Positions 28,603 through 37,438 of a stretch of DNA of 64,000 bases are shown here, piece after piece. Source of the DNA: an uncultured Bacteroides sp. GTDB lineage: Bacteria > Bacteroidota > Bacteroidia > Bacteroidales > Bacteroidaceae. The stretch covers positions 1-64,000 of the forward strand of contig URWA01000017.1 in assembly GCA_900551445.1 (NCBI GenBank), given 5' to 3'. The notes beneath the pieces are model-generated. The model saw nothing but the letters and a program-made list of their open reading frames with translations. It made no database searches and was not told where the DNA came from. The position numbers were made by a program, and so were the translations under genes. The stretch's first letter is position 1, and every line of letters begins with the position of its first letter.

Positions 28603-28615
28603 TATATTTGCCCAT
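28603..28615 (+). promoter_or_regulatory. -7 element for mutAB
   Basis: TATATTTG at 28603-28610 fits the -7 box; no clear -33 box is seen. The leader would be about 60 nt, too short to hold a cobalamin riboswitch. Confidence 0.45.
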
Positions 28616-28676
28616 GCAGGTAACCAACCTACACAATAATTTTAAATCTGAATATCAACAAAAACACTAATTCACT

Positions 28677-30584
28677 ATGGCAGATAGTAAAGAAAAACTC
28701 TTTTCAGATTTTCCGCCCGTGTCTACCCAAGAATGGATGGACAAAATTATGGTCGACCTGAAGGGAGCCGATTTTGAGAAAAAGTTGGTATGGAAAACCA
28801 ACGAGGGTTTCAAAGTGAAACCGTTCTACCGTCAAGAAGATTTGGAAGGCCTGAAAACCACGGAAGGACTTCCCGGACAGTACCCTTATATAAGAGGTAT
28901 AAAGAAAGACGACAACACTTGGTTCATCCGTCAGGATATTACGGTGGAGGATGCAGCCGAAGCCAACGCGAAAGCCCTTGACATCTTAAACAAAGGAGTC
29001 GATTCACTCGGATTCCAGATTAAGGCCAAAGAACTCAGTGCCGAATACCTCGACACCCTGCTGAAAGATATCTGCTGCGAATGTATCGAACTGAACTTCT
29101 CTACCTGCCAACGCCATACCCTGCAACTGGCGCAGTTGCTGGTAGCTTACTTCCAGAAAAAAGGTTATGCACCCGAAAAACTGAAAGGTTCGCTGAACTT
29201 CGACCCCATCAGCAAAATGATGCAGAAAGGGAAAGATGTGAGCGCCGTCATCGCCACCGGAAAAGAGCTGGTGGAAACACTGGCCGGATATCCGCATTTC
29301 CGTTGCATCGCTGTCAACTCGGTACAGCTGAACAATGCCGGAGCTTACATTTACCAGGAACTGGGATATGCACTGGCTTGGGGAAATGAATACCTCAACC
29401 AGCTGGTGGAAGCCGGCGTACCCGCCGCACTGGCTGCCAAAAAAATCAAATTCAATTTCGGCATCAGCTCCAACTACTTCATGGAAATTGCCAAATTCCG
29501 TGCGGCACGTATGCTGTGGGCCGACATCGTAAAACAATATCAGCCGAAATGTCCGCGCACGGACTGTAAGAATACAGGAGCCGACGGCACTTGCTACTGT
29601 GCCTGCAAGATGGTAGCTCATGCAGAAACTTCCAACTTCAACCTCACTCTGTTCGATGCACACGTCAACCTGCTCCGCACACAGACCGAGGCCATGAGTG
29701 CGGCCATCGCCGGTGTAAATTCCATCACCGTTTCGCCGTTTGACAAGACTTACGAAACGCCGAACGATTTCTCTGAACGTATCGCCCGCAACCAGCAACT
29801 GCTGTTAAAAGAAGAATCTCATCTGAACCGCATCGTCGACCCGGCTGCCGGTTCTTATTATATTGAAAACCTGACTGTCTCCATCGCGAAAGAGGCTTGG
29901 AAACTTTTCCTGGCCGTGGAAGAAGCGGGAGGCATGCTGCAAGCGGTCAAAGCGGGCAGCGTACAGGAGGCTGTAAACCAGAGTAACAAGGCCCGTCACG
30001 AAGCGGTATCCAAACGGAAAGAAATTCTGCTAGGAACCAACCAGTATCCGAACTTCAACGAACTGGCCGGCGACAAACGCCCGCTGGACGGATGTACGAA
30101 ATGCGGATGCGGAGGTCATGAAGAAGAGGAAACGGCTTTGGTTAAACTGCAGACGGCACGTGCGGCCAGCGAATTCGAGGCTCTCCGCCTGGAGACTGAG
30201 AACTCCGGCAAGCGTCCGAAGGCCTTCATGCTGACCATCGGCAACCTGGCCATGCGTCAGGCCCGTGCCCAGTTCTCCTGCAACTTCCTGGCTTGTGCGG
30301 GGTATCAGGTCATCGACAACCTGGGATTTGCCAGCATTGAAGAAGGTATCGAAGCGGCCATGAAGGCGCAAGCCGACATCGTGGTGCTCTGCTCCAGTGA
30401 CGATGAATATGCCGAATATGCCATTCCTGCCTTCAAGGCCCTCAACGGACGTGCCATGTTTATCGTGGCAGGTGCTCCGGCCTGCATGGAAGAACTGAAA
30501 GCTGCCGGCATTGAGAACTTCATCCATGTACGCTGCAACGTGCTGGAAACTTTACGCGAATACAACCGCAAACTCTTATCTTGA
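28677..30584 (+). CDS. mutA: methylmalonyl-CoA mutase small subunit
   Basis: This is the non-catalytic subunit of the B12-dependent mutase that interconverts succinyl-CoA and (R)-methylmalonyl-CoA in propionate formation. The 635-residue protein has the mutase TIM-barrel domain (about 40-430) and a C-terminal cobalamin-fold domain (about 500-630) that lacks the DxHxxG motif, as expected for MutA. Odd features are two cysteine clusters: C292, C297, C306, C308 and C310 in CPRTDC...CYCAC, and CTKCGC near 470. They fall in segments that are not cysteine-rich in the classical Propionibacterium subunit, as I remember it. It is 10 bp upstream of mutB. Confidence 0.95.
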   Translation: MADSKEKLFSDFPPVSTQEWMDKIMVDLKGADFEKKLVWKTNEGFKVKPFYRQEDLEGLKTTEGLPGQYPYIRGIKKDDNTWFIRQDITVEDAAEANAKALDILNKGVDSLGFQIKAKELSAEYLDTLLKDICCECIELNFSTCQRHTLQLAQLLVAYFQKKGYAPEKLKGSLNFDPISKMMQKGKDVSAVIATGKELVETLAGYPHFRCIAVNSVQLNNAGAYIYQELGYALAWGNEYLNQLVEAGVPAALAAKKIKFNFGISSNYFMEIAKFRAARMLWADIVKQYQPKCPRTDCKNTGADGTCYCACKMVAHAETSNFNLTLFDAHVNLLRTQTEAMSAAIAGVNSITVSPFDKTYETPNDFSERIARNQQLLLKEESHLNRIVDPAAGSYYIENLTVSIAKEAWKLFLAVEEAGGMLQAVKAGSVQEAVNQSNKARHEAVSKRKEILLGTNQYPNFNELAGDKRPLDGCTKCGCGGHEEEETALVKLQTARAASEFEALRLETENSGKRPKAFMLTIGNLAMRQARAQFSCNFLACAGYQVIDNLGFASIEEGIEAAMKAQADIVVLCSSDDEYAEYAIPAFKALNGRAMFIVAGAPACMEELKAAGIENFIHVRCNVLETLREYNRKLLS

Positions 30585-30594
30585 ATTGCACACT

Positions 30595-32748
30595 ATGAGA
30601 CAGAATTTTACACAAATCGATATATTTGCCGGTTTCCATCCGCAGAACGGCATGGAATGGCAGAAAGAGAATGGCATCACTGCCAACTGGAAAACACCTG
30701 AACAGATTCAGGTGAAGCCTGTATATACCAAGGAAGACCTGGAGGGCATGGAACACCTGAACTATGCGGCGGGTATTCCTCCTTATCTTCGTGGCCCGTA
30801 CTCCATGATGTACACCTTCCGTCCGTGGACCATCCGTCAATATGCCGGATTCTCTACCGCAGAAGAATCCAACGCCTTTTACCGTCGTAACCTGGCTTCC
30901 GGACAGAAAGGTCTGTCTGTGGCCTTCGACCTTCCGACTCACCGCGGTTATGACCCGGATCATCCGCGTGTAGTGGGCGATGTGGGTAAGGCAGGTGTAT
31001 CTATCTGCTCGCTGGAAAACATGAAGGTGCTTTTCGATGGTATTCCGTTGAACAAGATGTCGGTATCCATGACCATGAACGGGGCGGTACTTCCCATCAT
31101 GGCGTTCTACATCAATGCAGGACTGGAGCAGGGTGCCAAACTGGAAGAAATGGCCGGAACCATCCAGAACGATATTCTGAAGGAATTCATGGTGCGCAAC
31201 ACTTATATTTATCCGCCTGCCTTCTCCATGAAGATTATTTCCGACATCTTTGAATATACTTCCCAGAAGATGCCGAAATTCAACTCCATCTCTATCTCGG
31301 GATACCACATGCAGGAAGCGGGTGCCACTGCCGACATCGAGTTGGCTTATACCCTGGCCGACGGATTGGAATATCTCCGTGCAGGAGTGGCTGCCGGCAT
31401 TGACATCGATGCCTTCGCTCCCCGTCTGTCGTTCTTCTGGGCCATCGGCATGAACCATTTCATGGAAATCGCCAAGATGCGTGCCGCCCGTATGCTGTGG
31501 GCCAAGATTGTAAAACAGTTCCATCCGAAGAACCCGAAATCACTGGCTCTGCGTACACACTCACAGACTTCCGGATGGTCACTGACCGAACAGGATCCGT
31601 TCAACAACGTGGGACGTACTTGTATCGAGGCCATGGCTGCTGCACTGGGACACACGCAGTCACTGCATACCAACGCACTGGATGAAGCCATCGCCTTGCC
31701 GACGGACTTCTCGGCCCGTATCGCCCGAAACACGCAGATTTACATTCAGGAAGAAACGCAGATTTGCAAGAACGTGGACCCGTGGGGCGGTTCATACTAC
31801 GTGGAAGCCCTGACCAACGAACTGGCCCACAAGGCATGGGAGCACATTCAAGAAATCGAGAAACTGGGTGGTATGGCCAAAGCCATCGAAACAGGTATTC
31901 CGAAGATGCGTATCGAAGAAGCAGCTGCCCGCACACAGGCTCGTATCGACTCCGGTGAACAGACCATCGTGGGAACCAACAAATACCGTCTGGAAAAGGA
32001 AGACCCGATTGACATTCTGGAAGTAGACAACACCGCCGTACGTCAGGAGCAGATTGAGAACCTGCGCCGTCTGAAAGAAGGCCGTAACCAGGCCGAGGTA
32101 GACAAGGCATTGGAGGCCCTCACCGAATGTGTACGTACCGGCAAGGGCAACCTGCTGGAACTGGCCGTAGAAGCCGCCCGCGTACGTGCCACACTGGGAG
32201 AAATATCCTATGCCTGCGAAAAAGTCGTAGGACGTTATAAAGCAATTATCAGAACCATATCAGGAGTGTATTCATCAGAAAGTAAAAAGGATGCAGATTT
32301 CGCACGGGCTTGCGAACTGACCGAAGAATTTGCGAAGAAAGAAGGCCGCCGTCCGCGTGTCATGATTGCCAAGATGGGACAGGACGGACACGACCGTGGT
32401 GCAAAAGTAGTGGCTACCGGATTTGCCGACTGTGGTTTCGACGTGGATATGGGACCGTTGTTCCAGACTCCGGAAGAAGCAGCCCGCGAAGCCGTGGAAA
32501 ACGACGTGCATGCAGTGGGTGTTTCGTCACTGGCTGCCGGACACAAGACCTTGATTCCGCAAATCATTGCCGAATTAAAACGTCTGGGCCGTGAAGATAT
32601 TCTGGTATTCGCCGGAGGTGTCATCCCGGCACAGGATTATGACTTCCTGTACAAAGCCGGCGTAATGGCTATCTTTGGCCCGGGTACTTCCGTAGCCAAA
32701 TCGGCCTGTCAGGTAATGGAACTGTTGCTGGAAGCAGAAGAGGAATAA
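30595..32748 (+). CDS. mutB: methylmalonyl-CoA mutase large (catalytic) subunit
   Basis: This is the adenosylcobalamin-binding subunit that carries out the radical rearrangement of succinyl-CoA to methylmalonyl-CoA. From ATG 30595 it has 717 residues, the normal length. The substrate-binding barrel includes YRRNLASGQKGLSVAFDLPTHRGYD and RTHSQTSGWSLTEQDPFNN; the C-terminal B12 domain has DGHDRG (D597, H599, G602), the base-off/His-on ligand motif. An upstream extension of the frame into mutA (to 30511) is spurious because it precedes the mutA stop. It ends ahead of a strong terminator (32764-32809). Confidence 0.98.
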   Translation: MRQNFTQIDIFAGFHPQNGMEWQKENGITANWKTPEQIQVKPVYTKEDLEGMEHLNYAAGIPPYLRGPYSMMYTFRPWTIRQYAGFSTAEESNAFYRRNLASGQKGLSVAFDLPTHRGYDPDHPRVVGDVGKAGVSICSLENMKVLFDGIPLNKMSVSMTMNGAVLPIMAFYINAGLEQGAKLEEMAGTIQNDILKEFMVRNTYIYPPAFSMKIISDIFEYTSQKMPKFNSISISGYHMQEAGATADIELAYTLADGLEYLRAGVAAGIDIDAFAPRLSFFWAIGMNHFMEIAKMRAARMLWAKIVKQFHPKNPKSLALRTHSQTSGWSLTEQDPFNNVGRTCIEAMAAALGHTQSLHTNALDEAIALPTDFSARIARNTQIYIQEETQICKNVDPWGGSYYVEALTNELAHKAWEHIQEIEKLGGMAKAIETGIPKMRIEEAAARTQARIDSGEQTIVGTNKYRLEKEDPIDILEVDNTAVRQEQIENLRRLKEGRNQAEVDKALEALTECVRTGKGNLLELAVEAARVRATLGEISYACEKVVGRYKAIIRTISGVYSSESKKDADFARACELTEEFAKKEGRRPRVMIAKMGQDGHDRGAKVVATGFADCGFDVDMGPLFQTPEEAAREAVENDVHAVGVSSLAAGHKTLIPQIIAELKRLGREDILVFAGGVIPAQDYDFLYKAGVMAIFGPGTSVAKSACQVMELLLEAEEE

Positions 32749-32763
32749 AAGAAGGATTTCTAT

Positions 32764-32809
32764 AAAAAAGCAGAGGCGTCTCAGATTTTGAAACGCCTCT
32801 GCTTTTTTT
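32764..32809 (+). terminator. bidirectional terminator after mutAB
   Basis: GCAGAGGCGT (32770-32779) pairs with ACGCCTCTGC (32793-32802), with A-run on the left and seven T on the right. It can stop mutAB on the plus strand and the ABC operon on the minus strand. Confidence 0.93.
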
Positions 32810-32945
32810 ATACTTCCTCCATTATTTTTTCAACTGGATGTGAAAGAAACTCTTTACCAGTCTTTAGGCAATATCAGTACTTTCTAAGCCGTAATAGCGT
32901 ACTCACTGAAAGTACCACGGTACTATCCTTGGAAGTATTGAAAAG

Positions 32946-34199
32946 TCATTTATACGTAATCCAACGAATCATTTCCTTGAAAGAAGGTTTCTTGCCGTAC
33001 ATCAGAATACCTACCCGGTAAATCTTTCCTGCTATCCAAATCATTCCGAACGCGGCGGCATACAGAATCACCACCGACAGTACGGTTTCCCATACTGGTA
33101 TATCGAAAGGCAGACGTACCATCATGACAATGGGTGAGGTAAACGGAATCATGGAGCACCAGATAGCCAGTGGTCCGTCAGGGTTATCGGAACTGTAAAT
33201 GCCTGCATACAGCGCAAAAATCAGCAAAAGGATAATCGGCATCATAAACTGCTGGGAATCTTCCTGCCCGTTGATGGCGGCCCCGATGGCCGCAAAGATG
33301 GAAGCATATACCAGATAACCTCCGATGAAGTTCAAGAGAAAGAGTCCTCCCATCTTGGCCAGGTTCAACCCATTCAATACAGCCAGCACACTGGAAGCCT
33401 CTCCCATCAGTTCTGGAGAACTGCCGGATAGACTACCCGCAATGCCCAACAACACCACAATCAACAGAATCCAAATGGCCAGCTGGGCCACGCCTACCAG
33501 TCCGATACCCACAATCTTTCCAATCATCAGTTGGAAAGGACGGACAGAAGACACAATGACCTCCACAATGCGGTTGGTCTTTTCTTCCATCACGCTTTGC
33601 ATCACCATACCTCCGTAGGACATCACGAACATATAAATCAGAAATGTCAATACCATGCCGGCTGCCATGGCGGCTCCTGCATTCGATTCGCTTTCTGTGC
33701 CGTCGTCACTCCATTTCACCGTACGGATATTCAGCTTACGGTTCATATCCTGCATAATGGAAGGCAACTGGGGTATGTCATAGCGAAGCAGCTTGTCTTG
33801 ACGCACCTGTTCATCGAGTGTCTCGCTCACCAACCGCGAAAGGCTGTTCGGCACTTCTTTCCGTGAATAAATGGTCACGGCTTCCGGATGCACTGCTAAG
33901 TCGGCCTTGATTTCTACTACGGCATCGAACGCACTGGAATCTGTCCGGAAAGAAGCCTCCATCTGAGGAACTCCTACGAAATGATACGATTCATCATCCT
34001 TGAACTGGGGCAGGTATTTCATGGTCTCATCAATAACGGCCACCTGTTTCTGGTCGCCTCCCTTGACGGTAGACAACCACAAGGGAACAAAAATAAGTGC
34101 CGCAAACACAAACGGCATCAGAATGGTGAGCAGGATGAATGACTTCTTGCTCACTCGATTTATGAATTCACGCTGAATAATAATTCCTATCTTGTTCAT
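32946..34199 (-). CDS. ABC-2 type transporter permease (NatB-like)
   Basis: This is the membrane subunit of an ABC exporter. From ATG 34199 it has 417 residues: one membrane helix at the N-terminus (about 20-42, FILLTILMPFVFAALIFV), a large external domain (about 45-180), then five or so membrane segments (from about 185), in the layout of NatB and related ABC-2 permeases. The frame also opens upstream, but that extension would overlap the ATPase gene. The ATPase gene is 17 bp upstream in the same operon. Possible substrates are sodium, antibiotics or lipids; nothing in the sequence decides this. Confidence 0.88.
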   Translation of the reverse strand: MNKIGIIIQREFINRVSKKSFILLTILMPFVFAALIFVPLWLSTVKGGDQKQVAVIDETMKYLPQFKDDESYHFVGVPQMEASFRTDSSAFDAVVEIKADLAVHPEAVTIYSRKEVPNSLSRLVSETLDEQVRQDKLLRYDIPQLPSIMQDMNRKLNIRTVKWSDDGTESESNAGAAMAAGMVLTFLIYMFVMSYGGMVMQSVMEEKTNRIVEVIVSSVRPFQLMIGKIVGIGLVGVAQLAIWILLIVVLLGIAGSLSGSSPELMGEASSVLAVLNGLNLAKMGGLFLLNFIGGYLVYASIFAAIGAAINGQEDSQQFMMPIILLLIFALYAGIYSSDNPDGPLAIWCSMIPFTSPIVMMVRLPFDIPVWETVLSVVILYAAAFGMIWIAGKIYRVGILMYGKKPSFKEMIRWITYK

Positions 34200-34216
34200 A
34201 GCAAAGCAGATTTTAG

Positions 34217-35134
34217 TTAGATTTTTCCTTCTACCGTACGGATAAAAATATCGTTCATGGAAGGAATACATTCCGAGAACTGGGTGATTTCGGCCTGGGC
34301 ACCGATCAGTGACAGCATTTCCGAATTGGAAATGGAAGTCAGCTTGCGCAATTTATAGCTGACCGTCTGCGCATCGAGCACTTGACGACCGACCACTTCG
34401 AAGGCATCCGATTCCGGCAATGGCTGGGCCGACTGCACGGTCAATTCATACAGATTGCTCTTATACTGGGAGCGAATGTCCTGCACGGCTCCCTGCAACA
34501 CCACCTTGGAATGATTGATCAGCGCAATGTGGTCGCAGATTTCTTCTACAGATGCCATGTTGTGCGTAGAAAAGATAATGGTATGCCCTTCTTCTTTCAG
34601 CTTCAGAATTTCGCGTTTCAGCAGTTCGGCATTTACCGGGTCAAAACCGGAAAACGGCTCATCGAAGATTAACAAAGGAGGACGGTGGAGTACCGTAATG
34701 ACAAACTGCACTTTCTGCTGCATACCTTTGGAAAGCTCTTCCAGCTTCTTGTTCCACCAAGGCATAATGTCAAACCGCTCGAACCAGTCGGTCAGGCGCT
34801 TCTTTGCCTCCTGACGGCTCAAGCCTTTCAGTTGGGCCAGATACACAGCCTGTTCGCCCACCTTCATCTTCTTGTAAAGTCCGCGTTCTTCCGGAAGATA
34901 GCCGATGGAATAAATATCCTGCGGTTGGGAAAGATGACCGTCAAACCAGACTTCTCCTGCATCGGGAGCCGTAATACGGTTAATGATACGAATCAAAGTG
35001 GTCTTTCCAGCCCCATTGGGGCCCAGTAAGCCAAAGACCTGCCCCTTAGGTACCTGAATGCTCACTCCATCCAGTGCCGTATGGTTGGCATAACGTTTGG
35101 TGACTTGTCGTGTTTCTAAAAAAGAATCATTCAT
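34217..35134 (-). CDS. ABC transporter ATP-binding protein (NatA-like)
   Basis: This is the cytoplasmic ATPase of the exporter, 305 residues. It has Walker A GPNGAGKT (38-45), the ABC signature ELSKGMQQK (about 137-145), Walker B LLIFDEPFSGFDP (about 160-172) and the switch STHN. The C-terminal ~80 residues form the extra domain seen in NatA/DrrA-type ATPases. It is the first gene of the two-gene operon with the permease. A minus-strand -7 box TACCTTTG lies at 35180-35187 without a clear -33. Confidence 0.94.
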   Translation of the reverse strand: MNDSFLETRQVTKRYANHTALDGVSIQVPKGQVFGLLGPNGAGKTTLIRIINRITAPDAGEVWFDGHLSQPQDIYSIGYLPEERGLYKKMKVGEQAVYLAQLKGLSRQEAKKRLTDWFERFDIMPWWNKKLEELSKGMQQKVQFVITVLHRPPLLIFDEPFSGFDPVNAELLKREILKLKEEGHTIIFSTHNMASVEEICDHIALINHSKVVLQGAVQDIRSQYKSNLYELTVQSAQPLPESDAFEVVGRQVLDAQTVSYKLRKLTSISNSEMLSLIGAQAEITQFSECIPSMNDIFIRTVEGKI

Positions 35135-35232
35135 GTCTTAGATTTTAAAAGTTTGAACATAAAAACAATTTCACATTCAACAAAGGTAGAAAAATCCCTT
35201 TAATAGAAAACATCCGACAGATTTTTATGTAT

Positions 35233-35277
35233 AAAAAAAGCGGAAATACCGATTTCCATTACACCGGTATTTCCGCT
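35233..35277 (-). terminator. intrinsic terminator of the purine-permease operon
   Basis: On the minus strand AGCGGAAATACCG pairs perfectly with CGGTATTTCCGCT (12-nt loop), followed by seven T. Confidence 0.93.
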
Positions 35278-35298
35278 ATCTATTCAAACGGACTCAAA

Positions 35299-36591
35299 CT
35301 ACAAGAAAAACTTAAAGACAAAGATAACCGACAAGATGTACATAGCCGGTGTCAGTTTCTTGGTATGCCCGCACAATAAGTTTATCAATACATAACTGAT
35401 CATACCCAGTACGATACCGTCGGAGATACTATAAGCCAACGGCATGAAGATGATGCAGATGAAAGCCGGAATGGCTTCGGAATAATCCAGAAAATCTACC
35501 TTCTTGACAGAAGACATCATCATCAGTCCTACCAGAATCAGTACCGGAGCAGTGGCAGCCCCCGGAACAGCCAGAAAGAAAGGAGCCAGGAACAAGGACA
35601 ACAGGAAACAAACGGCAGTGACGAAAGCTGTCAGACCACTGCGTCCCCCTTCTCCTACTCCGGAAGCACTTTCTACAAAAGTAGTAATGGTACTGGTTCC
35701 CAATACGGCGCCGGCAGTGGTACCGACCGCATCCACCAGAAAAGCCTGTTTCAGATGCGGAATCTTTCCGTCTTTCGTCACCATCCCTGCCTTGGTCGTC
35801 ACCCCGACCAGCGTACCAATGGTATCAAACATATCCACAAACAAGAAAGTAAATACCACGACAACCATTTCCTTGGTGAAGATATGTTCCCACTGGAACT
35901 GGCAGAAAATAGGGGCAATAGAAGGAGGCGTACTGAACACGCCGTCCAGATGAGTCAATCCCATCGGAATACCGATGACAGTAGTCAGCAAAATACCAAT
36001 CAACAGGGCACCACGTACCTTCTTCACCAGCAGGATGGAAGTCACCAGCAAACCGATGATTCCCAGCAAAGCAGAACCGGAAGTAATGTCACCCAAGGAA
36101 ATCAGGGTCGCGTCGTTGTTCACAATAATGCCGGCATTCTGCAGACCGATGAAAGCGATAAACAGACCGATACCTGCTCCGATGGCATTTCGAAGCGTCA
36201 GCGGAAGCGCATCCACAATCTTTTCACGCAGGTTGGTCACTGTCAACAGAATAAAGATAATTCCTTCCAGCAGCACAGCTGTCAAGGCAAACTGCCAGGA
36301 ATATCCCAGTGTCAGACATACCGTATAGGCAAAAAACGCATTCAGTCCCATACCCGGAGCCAGTCCGAAAGGAAGTTTCGCATACACTGCCATCAACAAG
36401 GTGGCAAAGGCAGAAGCGATGACTGTGGTAGTAAACAGCGCTCCCTTATCCATCCCCGTAGCCGCCAGAATATTCGGGTTGACGGCCAAAATATAGGCCA
36501 TGGTCAGAAAGGTGGTGATACCGGCCAGGATTTCCGTGCGCACACGGGTCTCACGAGGATTAAAACCAAATAATTTTTCGAGCATTTTCAT
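35299..36591 (-). CDS. NCS2-family purine (guanine/hypoxanthine) permease
   Basis: This is a 430-residue inner-membrane symporter for nucleobases, with 12-14 membrane segments. The N-terminal ETRVRTEILAGITTFLTMAYILAVNPNIL, FGLAPGMGLNAFFAYTVC, and the scaffold motif LFVDMFDTIGTLVGV place it in the AzgA/PbuG-like branch (COG2252) and not in the uracil/xanthine branch. It lies 32 bp downstream of a DUF5020 outer-membrane protein gene on the same strand, and a guanine deaminase gene is at 46295-46762, so a purine-salvage role is likely. Confidence 0.92.
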   Translation of the reverse strand: MKMLEKLFGFNPRETRVRTEILAGITTFLTMAYILAVNPNILAATGMDKGALFTTTVIASAFATLLMAVYAKLPFGLAPGMGLNAFFAYTVCLTLGYSWQFALTAVLLEGIIFILLTVTNLREKIVDALPLTLRNAIGAGIGLFIAFIGLQNAGIIVNNDATLISLGDITSGSALLGIIGLLVTSILLVKKVRGALLIGILLTTVIGIPMGLTHLDGVFSTPPSIAPIFCQFQWEHIFTKEMVVVVFTFLFVDMFDTIGTLVGVTTKAGMVTKDGKIPHLKQAFLVDAVGTTAGAVLGTSTITTFVESASGVGEGGRSGLTAFVTAVCFLLSLFLAPFFLAVPGAATAPVLILVGLMMMSSVKKVDFLDYSEAIPAFICIIFMPLAYSISDGIVLGMISYVLINLLCGHTKKLTPAMYILSVIFVFKFFL

Positions 36592-36623
36592 TGTATAGTT
36601 ACTTTAGGTCGATTTTAACAACA

Positions 36624-37325
36624 TCAGAAAGTCCATTTCATAGCCAGCGTCGGGATGAAATAAAAGCCATCGCGCGTAGCAAAGTTGTGACTCAATTCCC
36701 ATTCCGAACCCACGCTCAGGTTCAGATTGTCATTCACATGCTTGAACTTGTTCAAGTTTATCCAGAACTGCGGCTCACTGATAAATATAAAGTTATGGTT
36801 CTGTCCGTTCACATCGGTATGCTTCTCCCGCCAGAAATCGGCAAATCCGCTGAACGTGAACTTTTCCTGCCAGAAATTCAGGGTCCAGGTACCCGTCAAC
36901 TGAAAATTATGGGGTTTCACATTCTTCTGAATGTATTTATACAGCACCTGAATACCAAATGTCTTTGAAAAGTCACTGTTGTTCCAAGAATAAGTGGCAC
37001 CTCCCAAAAAAGCGTTATTAATATAATTCAAACCACCGTTATATTCTACGTGTGCAGAAAAAGGAGCTTTCCAGAATCTCAGTTCCCGGCTGATTTCCCA
37101 ATAAGCAGAAGCCACTCCTTTGTCCGTATAATCCATATCGACAAAGAAATACGTGCTTCCCCACTTGTCGGCCTTGAACATTTCGACCGTGGTAGTTACC
37201 CAAGGACGCTCGTCGAGTGATTTGTACAAGGCACGTCCCAAGTCGTAGTGTAACTGAATGTTCTGCGCCACGGCTTCTCCCACAAAGGCAGACAGAAGAA
37301 GTACGAAAAGAAATAATTTTTTCAT
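36624..37325 (-). CDS. DUF5020-family outer-membrane protein
   Basis: This is a 233-residue exported barrel protein. It has a signal peptide (about 1-20, ending EAVAQ) and then alternating aromatic beta strands (NIQLHYDLGRALY, YFFVDMDYTD, FWREKHTDVNG, FWINLNKFKHV) ending in LAMKWTF, a typical outer-membrane terminal Phe. I read it as a DUF5020 protein, related in pattern to Tsx-type nucleoside channels. Its position directly before a purine permease in one operon supports a role as the outer-membrane port for nucleosides or bases. That role is inferred from family and context. Confidence 0.78.
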   Translation of the reverse strand: MKKLFLFVLLLSAFVGEAVAQNIQLHYDLGRALYKSLDERPWVTTTVEMFKADKWGSTYFFVDMDYTDKGVASAYWEISRELRFWKAPFSAHVEYNGGLNYINNAFLGGATYSWNNSDFSKTFGIQVLYKYIQKNVKPHNFQLTGTWTLNFWQEKFTFSGFADFWREKHTDVNGQNHNFIFISEPQFWINLNKFKHVNDNLNLSVGSEWELSHNFATRDGFYFIPTLAMKWTF

Positions 37326-37359
37326 TTGAATTTAACTTGTTTTTAATGGTTTTTAAATC

Positions 37360-37397
37360 GGCTGCAAAATTACATAAAAAAGCACTATAAAAACAAA
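37360..37397 (-). promoter_or_regulatory. promoter of the DUF5020-purine permease operon
   Basis: The minus-strand -33 TTTG (37394-37397), a 21-bp spacer and -7 TAATTTTG (37365-37372). The region is shared with the divergent fucosidase promoter. Confidence 0.65.
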
Positions 37398-37405
37398 GAA
37401 CTCCT

Positions 37406-37418
37406 TATCTTTGCTTTT
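37406..37418 (+). promoter_or_regulatory. -7 element for the GH29 fucosidase gene
   Basis: TATCTTTG at 37406-37413, about 25 bp before the start codon. There is no -33 consensus, and the element lies within 10 bp of the -33 box of the divergent promoter, so the two may compete. Confidence 0.5.
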
Positions 37419-37438
37419 AAGAATATAAATGAAAGCCC

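Noticed and set aside
28611..28676. Cobalamin riboswitch before mutAB
   Set aside because: The leader is about 60 nt and lacks a B12-box-like sequence; a cobalamin riboswitch needs roughly 200 nt.
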